DNA of 64,000 bases from contig CAVWDE010000020.1 in the NCBI GenBank assembly GCA_963753685.1, positions 1 through 64,000 on the forward strand, given 5' to 3'. Below are positions 1 to 10,953 of this stretch, piece after piece. The stretch's first letter is position 1. Each line of letters starts with the position of its first letter. A program made the position numbers and the translations under genes. Under the pieces are notes generated by a model. It made no database searches and was not told where the DNA came from. It saw only the letters and a program-made list of their open reading frames with translations. The stretch comes from DATAOG01 sp963753685. GTDB lineage: Bacteria; Pseudomonadota; Alphaproteobacteria; Geminicoccales; Geminicoccaceae.

Positions 1-1
1 T

Positions 2-169
2 CGCGGCAATCCCCAGGCGGTCGAGCAGCTGCGGGCGCCGCTCTACGAGGACAAGGTGGTCGACTTCATCCTGCAGATGGCGACGGTCACCGAGCAGAGC
101 GTGCCGGTCGAGGAGCTGCTGCGCGATCCAGACGACGACGCCGCGCCGACCGCGGCCGCCGAAGCTTAG
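2..169 (+). CDS. tig: Trigger factor, C-terminal end (partial)
   Basis: The window opens inside this gene; 55 residues and a TAG stop remain. The residues match the end of trigger factor, the ribosome-bound folding chaperone and peptidyl-prolyl isomerase: a helical stretch followed by VVDFILQMATVTEQSVPVEEL and an acidic, alanine-rich tail. The call rests on this tail plus position directly upstream of clpP-clpX-lon, the usual tig neighbourhood in Proteobacteria. The 5' part lies outside the window. Confidence 0.85.
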   Translation, partial: RGNPQAVEQLRAPLYEDKVVDFILQMATVTEQSVPVEELLRDPDDDAAPTAAAEA

Positions 170-218
170 GGCCCGCCGCGGCGATGGCGGCGCGCCAGCA
201 AGAGGTCACTTGAGAGCC

Positions 219-992
219 ATGAGCCAGCCGTTCAGCCAGTTGGTGCCGATGGTGGTCGAGCAGACCAGCCGCGGCGAGCGCGCCTACGACATCTTCTCGC
301 GCATGCTCAAGGAGCGGATCGTGTTCCTGACCGGGCCGGTCGACGACAACGTCGCCGCCCTGATCACCGCCCAGCTGCTGTTCCTCGAGGCCGAGAACCC
401 GGAGAAGGACGTCTCGTTCTACATCAACTCGCCGGGCGGCATGGTCAGCTCGGGGCTCGCGATCTACGATACCATGCAGTACATCCGGCCCGACGTCTCG
501 ACCTTGTGCATCGGCCAGGCGGCCTCGATGGGCTCGCTGCTGCTCGCCGCCGGCGCGCATGGCAAGCGCTTCTCCCTGCCTCACGCCCGGATCATGATCC
601 ACCAGCCGTCCGGCGGCTTCCGCGGCCAGGCCTCCGACATCGAGATCCACGCCCGCGAGATCCTGGCACTGCGCGCCCGGCTGAACGAGATCTACGCCCG
701 CCACACCGGCCAGGACCTGGCGGTGATCGAGGCCAACATGGAGCGCGACACTTTCCTCTCCGGGGAGCAGGCCAAAGAGTTCGGCCTGGTCGACGACGTC
801 GTGTCCCAGCGCACCCGGCCGACCGCCGGACTGAGCCCCGCGGCTCCGGCAACCGGGAGCGGCGATGTTGCGACGTTTTTACAGAATCGTGACGCTTGCG
901 GCGGCATGCTCGATCGCGCGCGCCGACCGTGGTGCTGCGGGCATCGGAGGGCGAGGATTTCGATGGTTGTTCGGCTGGAGGACGCCCGTTAA
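219..992 (+). CDS. clpP: ATP-dependent Clp protease proteolytic subunit ClpP
   Basis: Serine peptidase that forms the barrel degrading substrates unfolded by ClpX or ClpA in the cytoplasm. The catalytic triad is visible at about Ser103 (in GQAASMGS), His128 (MIHQP) and Asp177 (MERDTFL). I chose ATG 219 because it gives the normal N-terminus leading to LVPMVVEQTSRGERAYDI; TTG 210 is in frame but adds three residues. The odd part is the C-terminus. The family normally stops soon after GLVDDVVSQR (about residue 198), but this frame stays open for about 60 more residues rich in Arg, Ala and Pro, with no ClpP character, to 992. A lost stop or a one-base frame break near 830 would explain it; a stop lies nearby in another frame. 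clpX follows 36 bp downstream. Confidence 0.93.
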   Translation: MSQPFSQLVPMVVEQTSRGERAYDIFSRMLKERIVFLTGPVDDNVAALITAQLLFLEAENPEKDVSFYINSPGGMVSSGLAIYDTMQYIRPDVSTLCIGQAASMGSLLLAAGAHGKRFSLPHARIMIHQPSGGFRGQASDIEIHAREILALRARLNEIYARHTGQDLAVIEANMERDTFLSGEQAKEFGLVDDVVSQRTRPTAGLSPAAPATGSGDVATFLQNRDACGGMLDRARRPWCCGHRRARISMVVRLEDAR

Positions 993-1028
993 CATGCCGC
1001 TCTGTTCGCTCGTCGGAACGAGGTGCCG

Positions 1029-2291
<1,263 letters not shown>

Positions 2292-2303
2292 TCGTCACGG
2301 CCG

Positions 2304-2329
2304 CCCGCCGGGCCCGAAGGGCCGGCGGG
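2304..2329 (+). terminator. GC-rich hairpin after clpX
   Basis: Thirteen bases after the clpX stop, CCCGCC (bulged G) GGCCC pairs with GGGCC GGCGGG around a GAA loop, an 11-bp stem. No T-run follows, so this is at best a weak or Rho-assisted end, or a processing hairpin, before the lon promoter region. Confidence 0.4.
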
Positions 2330-2367
2330 TGGGACGCATAGGGTGGTGTGCCGGCCGACCAGGCGCC

Positions 2368-2397
2368 CTTGAAATCGGGGGCGTCCTTGAGCCATGT
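2368..2397 (+). promoter_or_regulatory. Candidate sigma-32 (RpoH) heat-shock promoter of lon
   Basis: CTTGAAA at 2368-2374 is an exact match to the sigma-32 -35 element. After a 15-nt spacer, AGCCATGT at 2390-2397 matches the -10 consensus CCCCATNT at six of eight positions. It lies about 85 bp before the lon ATG, and lon is a classic heat-shock gene. A weaker overlapping sigma-70-like pair is TTGAGC (2387-2392) with TTAGGT (2410-2415), spacer 17. Confidence 0.5.
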
Positions 2398-2482
2398 CCT
2401 GAGCAAGCGTTAGGTAACCAAGGGCAATCGGGCGACCGGGTTTATGCGGTCCGGTCGCCGGGTGTCAATCCGGTAAGGTGTC

Positions 2483-4894
<2,412 letters not shown>

Positions 4895-4920
4895 CGTTGT
4901 TAGCGAAAAAAAAGCGCGAC

Positions 4921-4962
4921 GAGGCCGCCGAATCGGCAAAAAAACTGGGATTCGGCGGCCTC
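4921..4962 (+). terminator. Perfect 14-bp inverted repeat between lon and hupB
   Basis: Arms 4921-4934 and 4949-4962 are perfect reverse complements (GAGGCCGCCGAATC and its complement) around a 14-nt A-rich loop. The repeat begins 26 bp after the lon stop. No T-run follows on the plus strand; an A8 tract at about 4906-4913 would be a T-run for minus-strand transcripts. It is probably the end of the lon transcript and an insulator before the hupB promoter. Confidence 0.55.
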
Positions 4963-4967
4963 GGCCG

Positions 4968-4996
4968 TTGACGACTTGGTTGCGCTCGCTTTACTT
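4968..4996 (+). promoter_or_regulatory. Candidate sigma-70 promoter of hupB
   Basis: TTGACG (4968-4973) is followed after 17 nt by TTACTT (4991-4996), or after 18 nt by TACTTT. The pair sits just past the lon/hupB hairpin and about 60 bp before the hupB start. The -35 is close to consensus; the -10 is moderate. Confidence 0.5.
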
Positions 4997-5056
4997 TACG
5001 CCGACTTGCTGGAGAATTGCTCCGGCAGGATGGGTCATTGTCAAGGGGGTTGCACG

Positions 5057-5329
5057 GTGAACAAGAACGATCTGGTCGTCGAGGTCGCCAGAAAATCCGG
5101 CATGTCGAAGGCCGACGTGACGAAGGTGGTCGATGCGACGCTCGAAGCTATTACCGACGCGCTGAAGAAGAACGACGACGTTCGGTTCGTCGGCTTCGGC
5201 ACCTACACGGTGACCGAACGGAGCGCCACCGAGGGGCGCAATCCGCGCACCGGCGCGCCCATCAAGATCCCGGCATCGAAGCGGGCAAAGTTCAAGCCGG
5301 GCAAGGGGTTGAACGACGCCCTTAACTAG
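5057..5329 (+). CDS. hupB: DNA-binding protein HU
   Basis: Small histone-like protein that bends and compacts the nucleoid; 90 aa, exactly the family length. GTG 5057 is the likely start because it gives the family N-terminus and is preceded by AAGGGGGT at 5043-5050. The frame is open further upstream, but that stretch overlaps the promoter. The DNA-binding beta-arm signature GFGTYTVTERSATEGRNPRT is present, as is the basic end KRAKFKPGKGLNDALN. Position downstream of lon is standard in Proteobacteria. Confidence 0.96.
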   Translation: MNKNDLVVEVARKSGMSKADVTKVVDATLEAITDALKKNDDVRFVGFGTYTVTERSATEGRNPRTGAPIKIPASKRAKFKPGKGLNDALN

Positions 5330-5351
5330 CCGATGCCGGCCGCCGGACGAC

Positions 5352-5383
5352 CGGGCCGACGGGCGTTGCCCGCGATGCCCGGC
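5352..5383 (+). terminator. Nested hairpin after hupB
   Basis: Outer stem CCGGGC (5352-5357) pairs with GCCCGG (5378-5383); inner stem CGGGC (5361-5365) pairs with GCCCG (5369-5373) around GTT. It begins 22 bp past the hupB stop and has no T-run. It may end transcription from hupB before the reverse-strand tRNA. Confidence 0.4.
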
Positions 5384-5416
5384 CGTTGAGGCGGCCGCTC
5401 GCCGGCAAGGTCGGGA

Positions 5417-5491
5417 TGGTGCGGGCGGAAGGCTTCGAACCTCCGACACCGGCGGTGTAAACGCCGTGCTCTACCCCTGAGCTACGCCCGC
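5417..5491 (-). tRNA. tRNA-Val (anticodon TAC)
   Basis: Read on the minus strand, all arms fold. The acceptor GCGGGCG pairs with CGCCCGC, the D arm is GCTC/GAGC, and the anticodon stem CGGCG/CGCCG holds loop TTTACAC (anticodon TAC). The T arm is GGAGG-TTCGAAG-CCTTC with one G-U pair. Discriminator A and an encoded CCA (complement of 5417-5419) close the gene, 75 nt in all. Confidence 0.95.
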
Positions 5492-5505
5492 CCCGCGGTC
5501 CTGAC

Positions 5506-5534
5506 AGAGTAGGCGGTGCCCCCGCCCGGAGCAA
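5506..5534 (-). promoter_or_regulatory. Candidate promoter of tRNA-Val
   Basis: On the minus strand TTGCTC (complement of 5529-5534) is followed by a 17-nt spacer and TACTCT (complement of 5506-5511), which keeps the T1, A2 and T6 positions of a -10 box. Predicted initiation is a few bases before the mature tRNA 5' end at 5491. Confidence 0.45.
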
Positions 5535-5555
5535 GTCGGCCGGCTGCGGGCAGGC

Positions 5556-5584
5556 TTGACTCCGCCTCTGGCCTTGATTACCTC
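5556..5584 (+). promoter_or_regulatory. Candidate promoter of tRNA-Asp
   Basis: TTGACT at 5556-5561 is a strong -35 element; a weak -10 (TTACCT or TACCTC, 5578-5584) follows after 16-17 nt. The mature tRNA starts at 5602, 18 bp further on, which suits the spacing. Confidence 0.4.
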
Positions 5585-5601
5585 CAGCGGCGATCGATCC
5601 G

Positions 5602-5678
5602 GGGGGTGTAGCTCAGTCGGTTAGAGCGCTGGCCTGTCACGCCAGAGGCCGCGGGTTCAAGTCCCGTCACTCCCGCCA
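5602..5678 (+). tRNA. tRNA-Asp (anticodon GTC)
   Basis: A 77-nt cloverleaf. The acceptor GGGGGTG pairs with CACTCCC (one G-T pair), and the D arm carries AGTCGGTTA. The anticodon stem CTGGC/GCCAG encloses CTGTCAC (anticodon GTC), the T arm contains GGTTCAAGTCC, the discriminator is G, and CCA is encoded at 5676-5678. It diverges from the tRNA-Val gene and lies just before the nuo operon. Confidence 0.96.
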
Positions 5679-5742
5679 GCTTCCCCGACCTTGCGCGCCG
5701 CGTCGCCGCCGGCCACGCCCGTATCGATCGCGGGGGGCAGCC

Positions 5743-5771
5743 TTGCGAGGGTTCGCCACGGGTGCTAGGTA
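5743..5771 (+). promoter_or_regulatory. Candidate promoter of the nuo operon
   Basis: TTGCGA (5743-5748) and TAGGTA (5766-5771) are separated by 17 nt and lie about 90 bp before the nuoA ATG. The -10 is weak, but it is the best-spaced pair in the gap between tRNA-Asp and nuoA. Confidence 0.35.
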
Positions 5772-5860
5772 GGCGCGGGCCTCCCCTGGACTCTGCCCCG
5801 CTCCGATCTATGGTTCCGTTGGCGGGCAAGGCAGCCGGTTGACCGAGGAAGGGCGCCGCG

Positions 5861-6226
5861 ATGAATGCGTTGTTGGCGGACTATCTGCCCATCCTGATTT
5901 TCCTCGGCATCGCCGTCGGCCTGGCCGGGTTGATCCTGGCGGCGTCGTTCGTGATCGCGCGCCAGCGGCCGGATGCCGAGAAGCTCTCGCCGTACGAGTG
6001 CGGCTTCGCGCCGTTCGAGGATGCGCGCGCGCGCTTCGACGTCCGCTTCTACCTGGTCGCGATCCTGTTCATCATCTTCGATCTCGAGGTCGCTTTCCTG
6101 TTTCCGTGGGCCGTCTCGCTCGGCAACATCGGCCTGCTCGGCTTCTGGTCGATGATGATCTTCCTGGCCGTGCTGACCATCGGCTTCGTCTACGAGTGGA
6201 AGAAAGGGGCGCTCGAATGGGAGTAG
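5861..6226 (+). CDS. nuoA: NADH-quinone oxidoreductase subunit A
   Basis: Membrane subunit of respiratory complex I at the junction of the peripheral and membrane arms; 121 aa, normal. Three hydrophobic helices are visible (about 8-32, 63-85, 90-112). The conserved loop KLSPYECGFAPFEDARARFDVRFYLVA carries the acidic and cysteine residues of the quinone-entry region. A purine-rich site (GAGGAAGG) precedes the ATG. It is the first gene of a nuoA-N operon and its last ten bases overlap nuoB. Confidence 0.97.
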   Translation: MNALLADYLPILIFLGIAVGLAGLILAASFVIARQRPDAEKLSPYECGFAPFEDARARFDVRFYLVAILFIIFDLEVAFLFPWAVSLGNIGLLGFWSMMIFLAVLTIGFVYEWKKGALEWE

Positions 6227-6759
6227 CAACACCGGCGACCGCCCTGGAGCGGGCGCCAGCCGCCGACCCCCGCCTGTTCGAGCGGGTCAACCAGGGCGTC
6301 CAGGACAAGGGCTTCTTCGTCACCCACCTCGACAGCCTGGTGAGCTGGGCGCGGGCGGGCTCGATGTGGCCGATGACCTTCGGTCTCGCCTGTTGCGCGG
6401 TCGAGATGATGCACGCCGCCGCCTCGCGCTACGATCTCGACCGCTTCGGGGTGGTGTTCCGGCCGAGCCCGCGCCAGTCGGACGTCATGATCGTCGCCGG
6501 CACGCTTTGCAACAAGATGGCGCCCGCCTTGCGCAAGGTCTACGACCAGATGGCCGAGCCGCGCTACGTCCTCTCGATGGGCTCCTGCGCCAACGGCGGC
6601 GGCTACTACCACTACTCCTATTCGGTCGTGCGCGGCTGCGATCGGATCGTGCCGGTCGACGTCTACGTGCCCGGCTGCCCGCCGACCGCGGAAGCGCTGG
6701 TGTACGGGATTCTCTTGCTGCAGCGCAAAATCCAGCGTACCGGTACGATCGAGCGCTGA
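6217..6759 (+). CDS. nuoB: NADH-quinone oxidoreductase subunit B
   Basis: Carries the terminal iron-sulfur cluster N2, which passes electrons to quinone; 180 aa. The four cluster cysteines are visible in GLACCAVEMMH (adjacent Cys pair), MGSCANGGG and YVPGCPPT. The start ATG 6217 overlaps the end of nuoA by 10 bp, indicating translational coupling. The frame is open upstream of this ATG but that part only shadows nuoA. Confidence 0.97.
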   Translation: MGVATPATALERAPAADPRLFERVNQGVQDKGFFVTHLDSLVSWARAGSMWPMTFGLACCAVEMMHAAASRYDLDRFGVVFRPSPRQSDVMIVAGTLCNKMAPALRKVYDQMAEPRYVLSMGSCANGGGYYHYSYSVVRGCDRIVPVDVYVPGCPPTAEALVYGILLLQRKIQRTGTIER

Positions 6760-6788
6760 GGCCGCCGGTCGCCGCCCAACCCGAGCGC

Positions 6789-7442
6789 ATGGAAGCCATG
6801 GCCGTCCCGACCCTCGCCGAGCGCGAAGAAGCCCTGCGCGAGCTCCTGGACGAGATCGCGCCCGCGCTTGGCGACGCCCTCCTGCTGGAGACCGCCGTCA
6901 CCCGCGGCGAGCTGACGCTGCGCGTGCAGACCCATGCGATCACGCGCGTGCTCACCTATCTGCGCGACGCGCCCCAGTGCCAGTTCAAGATGCTGGTCGA
7001 CCTCTGCGGGGCCGACTATCCGGAGCGCGAGCAGCGCTTCGAGGTCGTCTATCACCTGCTCTCGCTCAGGCACAATCAGCGCGTCCGGGTCAAGGTCGCG
7101 ACCGACGAGGCGACGCCGGTGCCGTCGGCGGTCGAGGTGTTCGGCTCGGCGATGTGGTACGAGCGCGAGACCTGGGATCTGTACGGCATCTTCTTCGCCG
7201 ACCACCCGGACCTGCGCCGGCTGCTGACCGACTACGGCTTCGAGGGTCATCCGCTGCGCAAGGATTTCCCGCAGACCGGCTACGTCGAGGTGCGCTACGA
7301 CGACGAGCAGAAGCGCGTGGTCTACGAGCCGGTGAGCCTGCGCCAGGACTGGCGGAGCTTCGACTTCCTGAGCCCCTGGGAGGGCGGCGGCGTGCTGCCG
7401 GGCGACGAGAAGGCGACCGATGGCGCGGGTGGCGCCGGCTGA
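6789..7442 (+). CDS. nuoC: NADH-quinone oxidoreductase subunit C
   Basis: Peripheral-arm (Q-module) subunit, the 30 kDa type; 217 aa from ATG 6789. The family signature is present as ETWDLYGIFFADHPDLRRLLTDYGFEGHPLRKDFP, preceded by LVDLCGADYPEREQRFEVVYHL. ATG 6798 is an alternative start three codons in. The C-terminus YEPVSLRQDWRSFDFLSPWEG is typical of alphaproteobacterial NuoC. It ends about a dozen bases before nuoD. Confidence 0.96.
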   Translation: MEAMAVPTLAEREEALRELLDEIAPALGDALLLETAVTRGELTLRVQTHAITRVLTYLRDAPQCQFKMLVDLCGADYPEREQRFEVVYHLLSLRHNQRVRVKVATDEATPVPSAVEVFGSAMWYERETWDLYGIFFADHPDLRRLLTDYGFEGHPLRKDFPQTGYVEVRYDDEQKRVVYEPVSLRQDWRSFDFLSPWEGGGVLPGDEKATDGAGGAG

Positions 7443-7455
7443 CCGGAGCCAAGCG

Positions 7456-8634
7456 ATGCCCGACCTCACCCTCCAGAACTACACCTTGAACTTCGGGCCG
7501 CAGCATCCGGCCGCGCACGGCGTGCTGCGCCTCGTGCTCGAGCTCGACGGCGAGGTCGTCGAGCGCACCGACCCGCACATCGGCCTGCTGCATCGCGGCA
7601 CCGAGAAGCTGATCGAGTACCGGCCCTACATCCAGAGCGTCGGCTACTTCGACCGCCTCGACTACGTCTCGCCGCTCTCTCAGGAGCACGCCTACGTGCT
7701 CGCGATCGAGAATCTGCTCGGGATCGAGATTCCGGTGCGGGCCAAATGGATCCGGGTCCTGTACGACGAGATCACCCGCATCCTCAACCACCTCCTCAAC
7801 ATCACCACCCTCGCGCTCGACATCGGGGCCATGACGCCCCTGCTCTGGGGCTTCGAGGAGCGCGAGAAGCTGATGGAGTTCTACGAGCGGGTGTCGGGGG
7901 CGCGTCTGCACGCCAACTACTACCGCCCGGGCGGGGTCGCGCGCGACCTGCCGGACGGGCTCGAGGGCGACATCCGCGCCTGGATGGCGACCTTCCCGGC
8001 GCTGGTCGACGACATCGAGCGGCTGATCACCGACAACCGGATCTTCCGCCAGCGGCTGGTCGACATCGGCGTGATCACCGCCGACGAGGCGCAGGACCTG
8101 GGCTTCACCGGCCCGATGCTGCGCGCCTCCGGCCTCGCGTGGGACCTGCGCAAGAGCCAGCCCTACGAGGTCTACGAGCAGCTCGACTTCGACATCCCGG
8201 TCGGCCGCAACGGCGACTGCTTCGATCGCTACATGGTGCGCATGGCCGAGATGCGCGAGTCGCTCAAGATCATGGCCCAGTGCCTCGACCAGATGCCCAA
8301 GGGGCCGGTCAAGCTCCAGGATCAGAAGATCACCCCGCCCAAGCGGGCCGAGCTCAAGCGGTCCATGGAAGCGCTCATCCATCACTTCAAGCTTTACACC
8401 GAAGGCTTCCATGTGCCGGCCGGCGAGACCTATGCCGCGGTCGAGGCGCCGAAGGGCGAGTTCGGCGTCTACCTGGTCGCCGACGGCACCAACCGGCCCT
8501 ACCGCTGCAAGATCCGGGCGAGCAGCTACCCCCACCTCGCGGCGCTCGAGAAGATGGCCAAGGGCCACATGCTGGCCGATATCCCGGCGATCATCGGCTC
8601 GCTCGACATCGTGTTCGGGGAGATCGACCGGTGA
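7456..8634 (+). CDS. nuoD: NADH-quinone oxidoreductase subunit D
   Basis: Q-module 49 kDa subunit that forms the quinone pocket with NuoB; 392 aa, full length. It begins at ATG 7456 with the family N-terminus YTLNFGPQHPAAHGVLRL, continues with HIGLLHRGTEKLIE and RLDYVSPL, and ends LADIPAIIGSLDIVFGEIDR. In-frame codons before 7456 overlap nuoC and are unlikely to be used. The stop overlaps the nuoE GTG start (GTGA). Confidence 0.97.
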   Translation: MPDLTLQNYTLNFGPQHPAAHGVLRLVLELDGEVVERTDPHIGLLHRGTEKLIEYRPYIQSVGYFDRLDYVSPLSQEHAYVLAIENLLGIEIPVRAKWIRVLYDEITRILNHLLNITTLALDIGAMTPLLWGFEEREKLMEFYERVSGARLHANYYRPGGVARDLPDGLEGDIRAWMATFPALVDDIERLITDNRIFRQRLVDIGVITADEAQDLGFTGPMLRASGLAWDLRKSQPYEVYEQLDFDIPVGRNGDCFDRYMVRMAEMRESLKIMAQCLDQMPKGPVKLQDQKITPPKRAELKRSMEALIHHFKLYTEGFHVPAGETYAAVEAPKGEFGVYLVADGTNRPYRCKIRASSYPHLAALEKMAKGHMLADIPAIIGSLDIVFGEIDR

Positions 8635-9252
8635 GCGCGCCCCCGCCTGTCGCCGCGACGTCGGAGCCGTTCGGGTTCACGGCCGAGAACGAGGCAGAGG
8701 CCAAGACGGCGATCGCGCGCTATCCGGCGGGCCGCCAGGCGAGTGCGGTGCTCGCTCTGCTCACGCTCGCCCAGAAGCAGTGCGGCGGCTGGCTGCCGCA
8801 GCCGGCGCTCGACTACGTCGCCGATCGCCTCGCAGATGCCGACCATCCGGGTCTACGAGGTCGCCTCGTTCTACGACATGCTCAACACCCGGCCGGTCGG
8901 CCGGATGCAGGTCCGCGTGTGCACGACCACGCCCTGCTGGCTGTGCGGCTCCGACGACGTGGTCAGGGCCTGTCGCGACGCGCTCGGCATCGAGATCGGC
9001 CAGTCGACCGCGGATGGCCGCTTCTTCCTGCGCGAGTTCGAATGCCTGGGCGCCTGCTCTAACGCCCCGGTGCTCTGGGTCGACGACGACTACTTCGAGG
9101 ACCTGACCTACGAGAGCACCAAGGCGATCCTCGAGGCCCTGATCCGCGGCGAGCGGCCCAGGCCCGGCTCGCAGACCGGCCGCCAGGGCTCGATGCCGGC
9201 GGGCGGCCGCAAGACCCTGCTCGAGTTTGGGAAGACCGATGCTGGCCGATAA
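8631..9252 (+). CDS. nuoE: NADH-quinone oxidoreductase subunit E (one frame break)
   Basis: 24 kDa subunit of the NADH-oxidising module with the [2Fe-2S] cluster N1a. The N-terminal half reads from GTG 8631 to YVADRL. The rest (MPTIRVYEVASFYDML, cluster ligands in CTTTPCWLC and ECLGAC, to GRKTLLEFGKTDAGR) continues in the next frame. One extra base at about 8832-8836 explains the shift; removing it restores VADRLA-MPTIRVYEV as in homologues. The GTGA overlap with nuoD and the 14-bp overlap with nuoF support the gene's limits. Sequence error is the likeliest cause. Confidence 0.9.
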
Positions 9253-10520
9253 GGACCGGATTTTCACCAACCTCTACGGCGATCAGCCCTGGCAGCTGGA
9301 GCGCGGCCAGGAAGCGGGGCGACTGGGACGGGACCAAGGAGTTGGTCCTCAAGGGCCGCGACTGGATCGTCGCCCAGGTCAAGGAATCGGGTCTGCGCGG
9401 CCGCGGCGGCGCGGGCTTTCCGACCGGGCTCAAGATGTCCTTCATGCCCAAGAAGACGGAAGGCCCGGCCTACCTCGTGCTCAACGCCGACGAGAGCGAG
9501 CCCGGCACCTGCAAGGACCGGGAGATCATGCGCCACGACCCGCACAAGCTGGTCGAGGGCTGCCTGCTCGCGGGCGTCGGCATGGGGGCGACCGCCTGCT
9601 ACATCTACATCCGCGGCGAGTACATCTACGAGGCGAACGTCCTCCAGGCCGCGATCGACGAGGCCTACGCCGAAGGTTTGATCGGAAAAGACGCCTGCGG
9701 CTCGGGCTACGACTACGAGATCTACCTGCACCGGGGGGCCGGCGCCTACATCTGCGGCGAGGAGACCGGGCTGCTCGAGAGCCTCGAGGGCAAGAAGGGC
9801 CAGCCGCGCCTCAAGCCGCCGTTCCCGGCCGCGGTCGGCCTCTACGGCCGGCCGAGCACGGTCAGCAACGTCGAGACGATCGCGGTCATCCCGACCATCC
9901 TCAGGCGCGGCCCGGCTGGTTCGCGGGCTTCGGCCGGCCCAACAACACCGGCACCAAGATCTACTGCATCTCCGGCCACGTGAACCAGCCGTGCACGGTC
10001 GAGGAGGAGATGAGCATCCCCTTGCGCGAGCTGATCGACAAGCATGCGGGCGGCGTGCGCGGCGGCTGGAACAACCTGCTCGCGGTGATCCCGGGCGGCG
10101 CCTCGGTGCCGCTGATCCCGAAGTCGATCTGCGCGGATGTGCTGATGGATTTCGACGCGCTCCGCGACGTCCAGAGCGGCCTCGGCACCGCGGCCGTGAT
10201 CGTGATGGACAAATCGACCGACATCGTCGCCGCGATCGCGCGGTTGTCGAAGTTCTACATGCATGAATCCTGTGGCCAGTGCACGCCCTGCCGCGAGGGC
10301 ACCGGCTGGCTCTGGCGGATGCTGATCCGGATCGGCCGGGGTCGAGGCCGAGCTGCCGGAGATCGACCTGCTGCAGGACGTGACCAAGGAGATCGAGGGC
10401 CACACCATCTGCGCGCTCGGCGATGCCGCCGCCTGGCCGGTGCAGGGCCTGATCCGCCACTTCCGGCCCGAGCTCGAGCGCCGGATCAAGGACTACCAGC
10501 TGCGCCGCCGCGCGGCCTGA
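9239..10520 (+). CDS. nuoF: NADH-quinone oxidoreductase subunit F (three frame breaks)
   Basis: 51 kDa subunit that binds NADH, FMN and cluster N3. It is recognisable throughout: MLADKDRIFTNLYG at the start, the nucleotide-binding glycine loop GLRGRGGAGFPTG, NADESEPGTCKDREI, the cluster ligands ESCGQCTPCREGTGW, and the end GDAAAWPVQGLIRHFRPELE. Three single-base breaks split it: an extra G in GGGG at 9316-9319, a missing base near 9916 (RGPA-WFAGFGRPNNTG) and an extra G in GGGG at 10338-10341. No other nonsense change is seen and all ligands are kept. The breaks fit homopolymer miscalls better than decay, but reads would decide. Confidence 0.9.
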
Positions 10521-10615
10521 GGCGGCGTAGGACGTGGTGCCGATCGCAGATCCGCCAACCAGACCACGCCACGCAGGAGCAGCCGGGTGGGGCTCTCGGC
10601 CAGGACGTGGTGACC

Positions 10616-10921
10616 ATGGCGATCGGCAACATGGACCTCTACAAGGCGCTCAAGGAAGCGGGCGCTTCCGAGGAAGCTGCCCTCGAGGCGGCGAAGTCGG
10701 TTGCCGGTCAGCTGCCACGGTTCTGGGCATTCAGTGGCACGCTGGCCGTGCTCGTGGCTCTGGTCCTCGGACTCCTTTGGCTGCAGATGGGAACGGTCGA
10801 GCGCCTGGCGGGGATCGAGCAGCGGCTGACAAGCCTCGAGCAACGGGATGCCCAGCAGCATACCGAGATCATGCAGCAGCTCGAAGCGCTGCGGCGCGAG
10901 CGGGGCGGCGGCCAGCCCTGA
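10616..10921 (+). CDS. Small membrane/coiled-coil protein inserted between nuoF and nuoG
   Basis: 101 aa from ATG 10616 (AGGA about 10 nt upstream); I do not recognise it as a complex I subunit. Visible order: an amphipathic N-terminal helix with LYKALKEAGASEEAALEAAKSV, one strongly hydrophobic segment at about 41-58 (LAVLVALVLGLLWLQM), then a heptad-like tail VERLAGIEQRLTSLEQRD continuing to QLEALRRERGGG. The layout resembles small DUF1640/CCDC90-type coiled-coil proteins, which I infer only from the pattern. It lies in the same direction inside the nuo operon, 95 bp after nuoF and 32 bp before nuoG, so it should be co-transcribed. Confidence 0.7.
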   Translation: MAIGNMDLYKALKEAGASEEAALEAAKSVAGQLPRFWAFSGTLAVLVALVLGLLWLQMGTVERLAGIEQRLTSLEQRDAQQHTEIMQQLEALRRERGGGQP

Positions 10922-10953
10922 TGGTCGCCCGCGCACCGGAGCAGGAAAGAACG

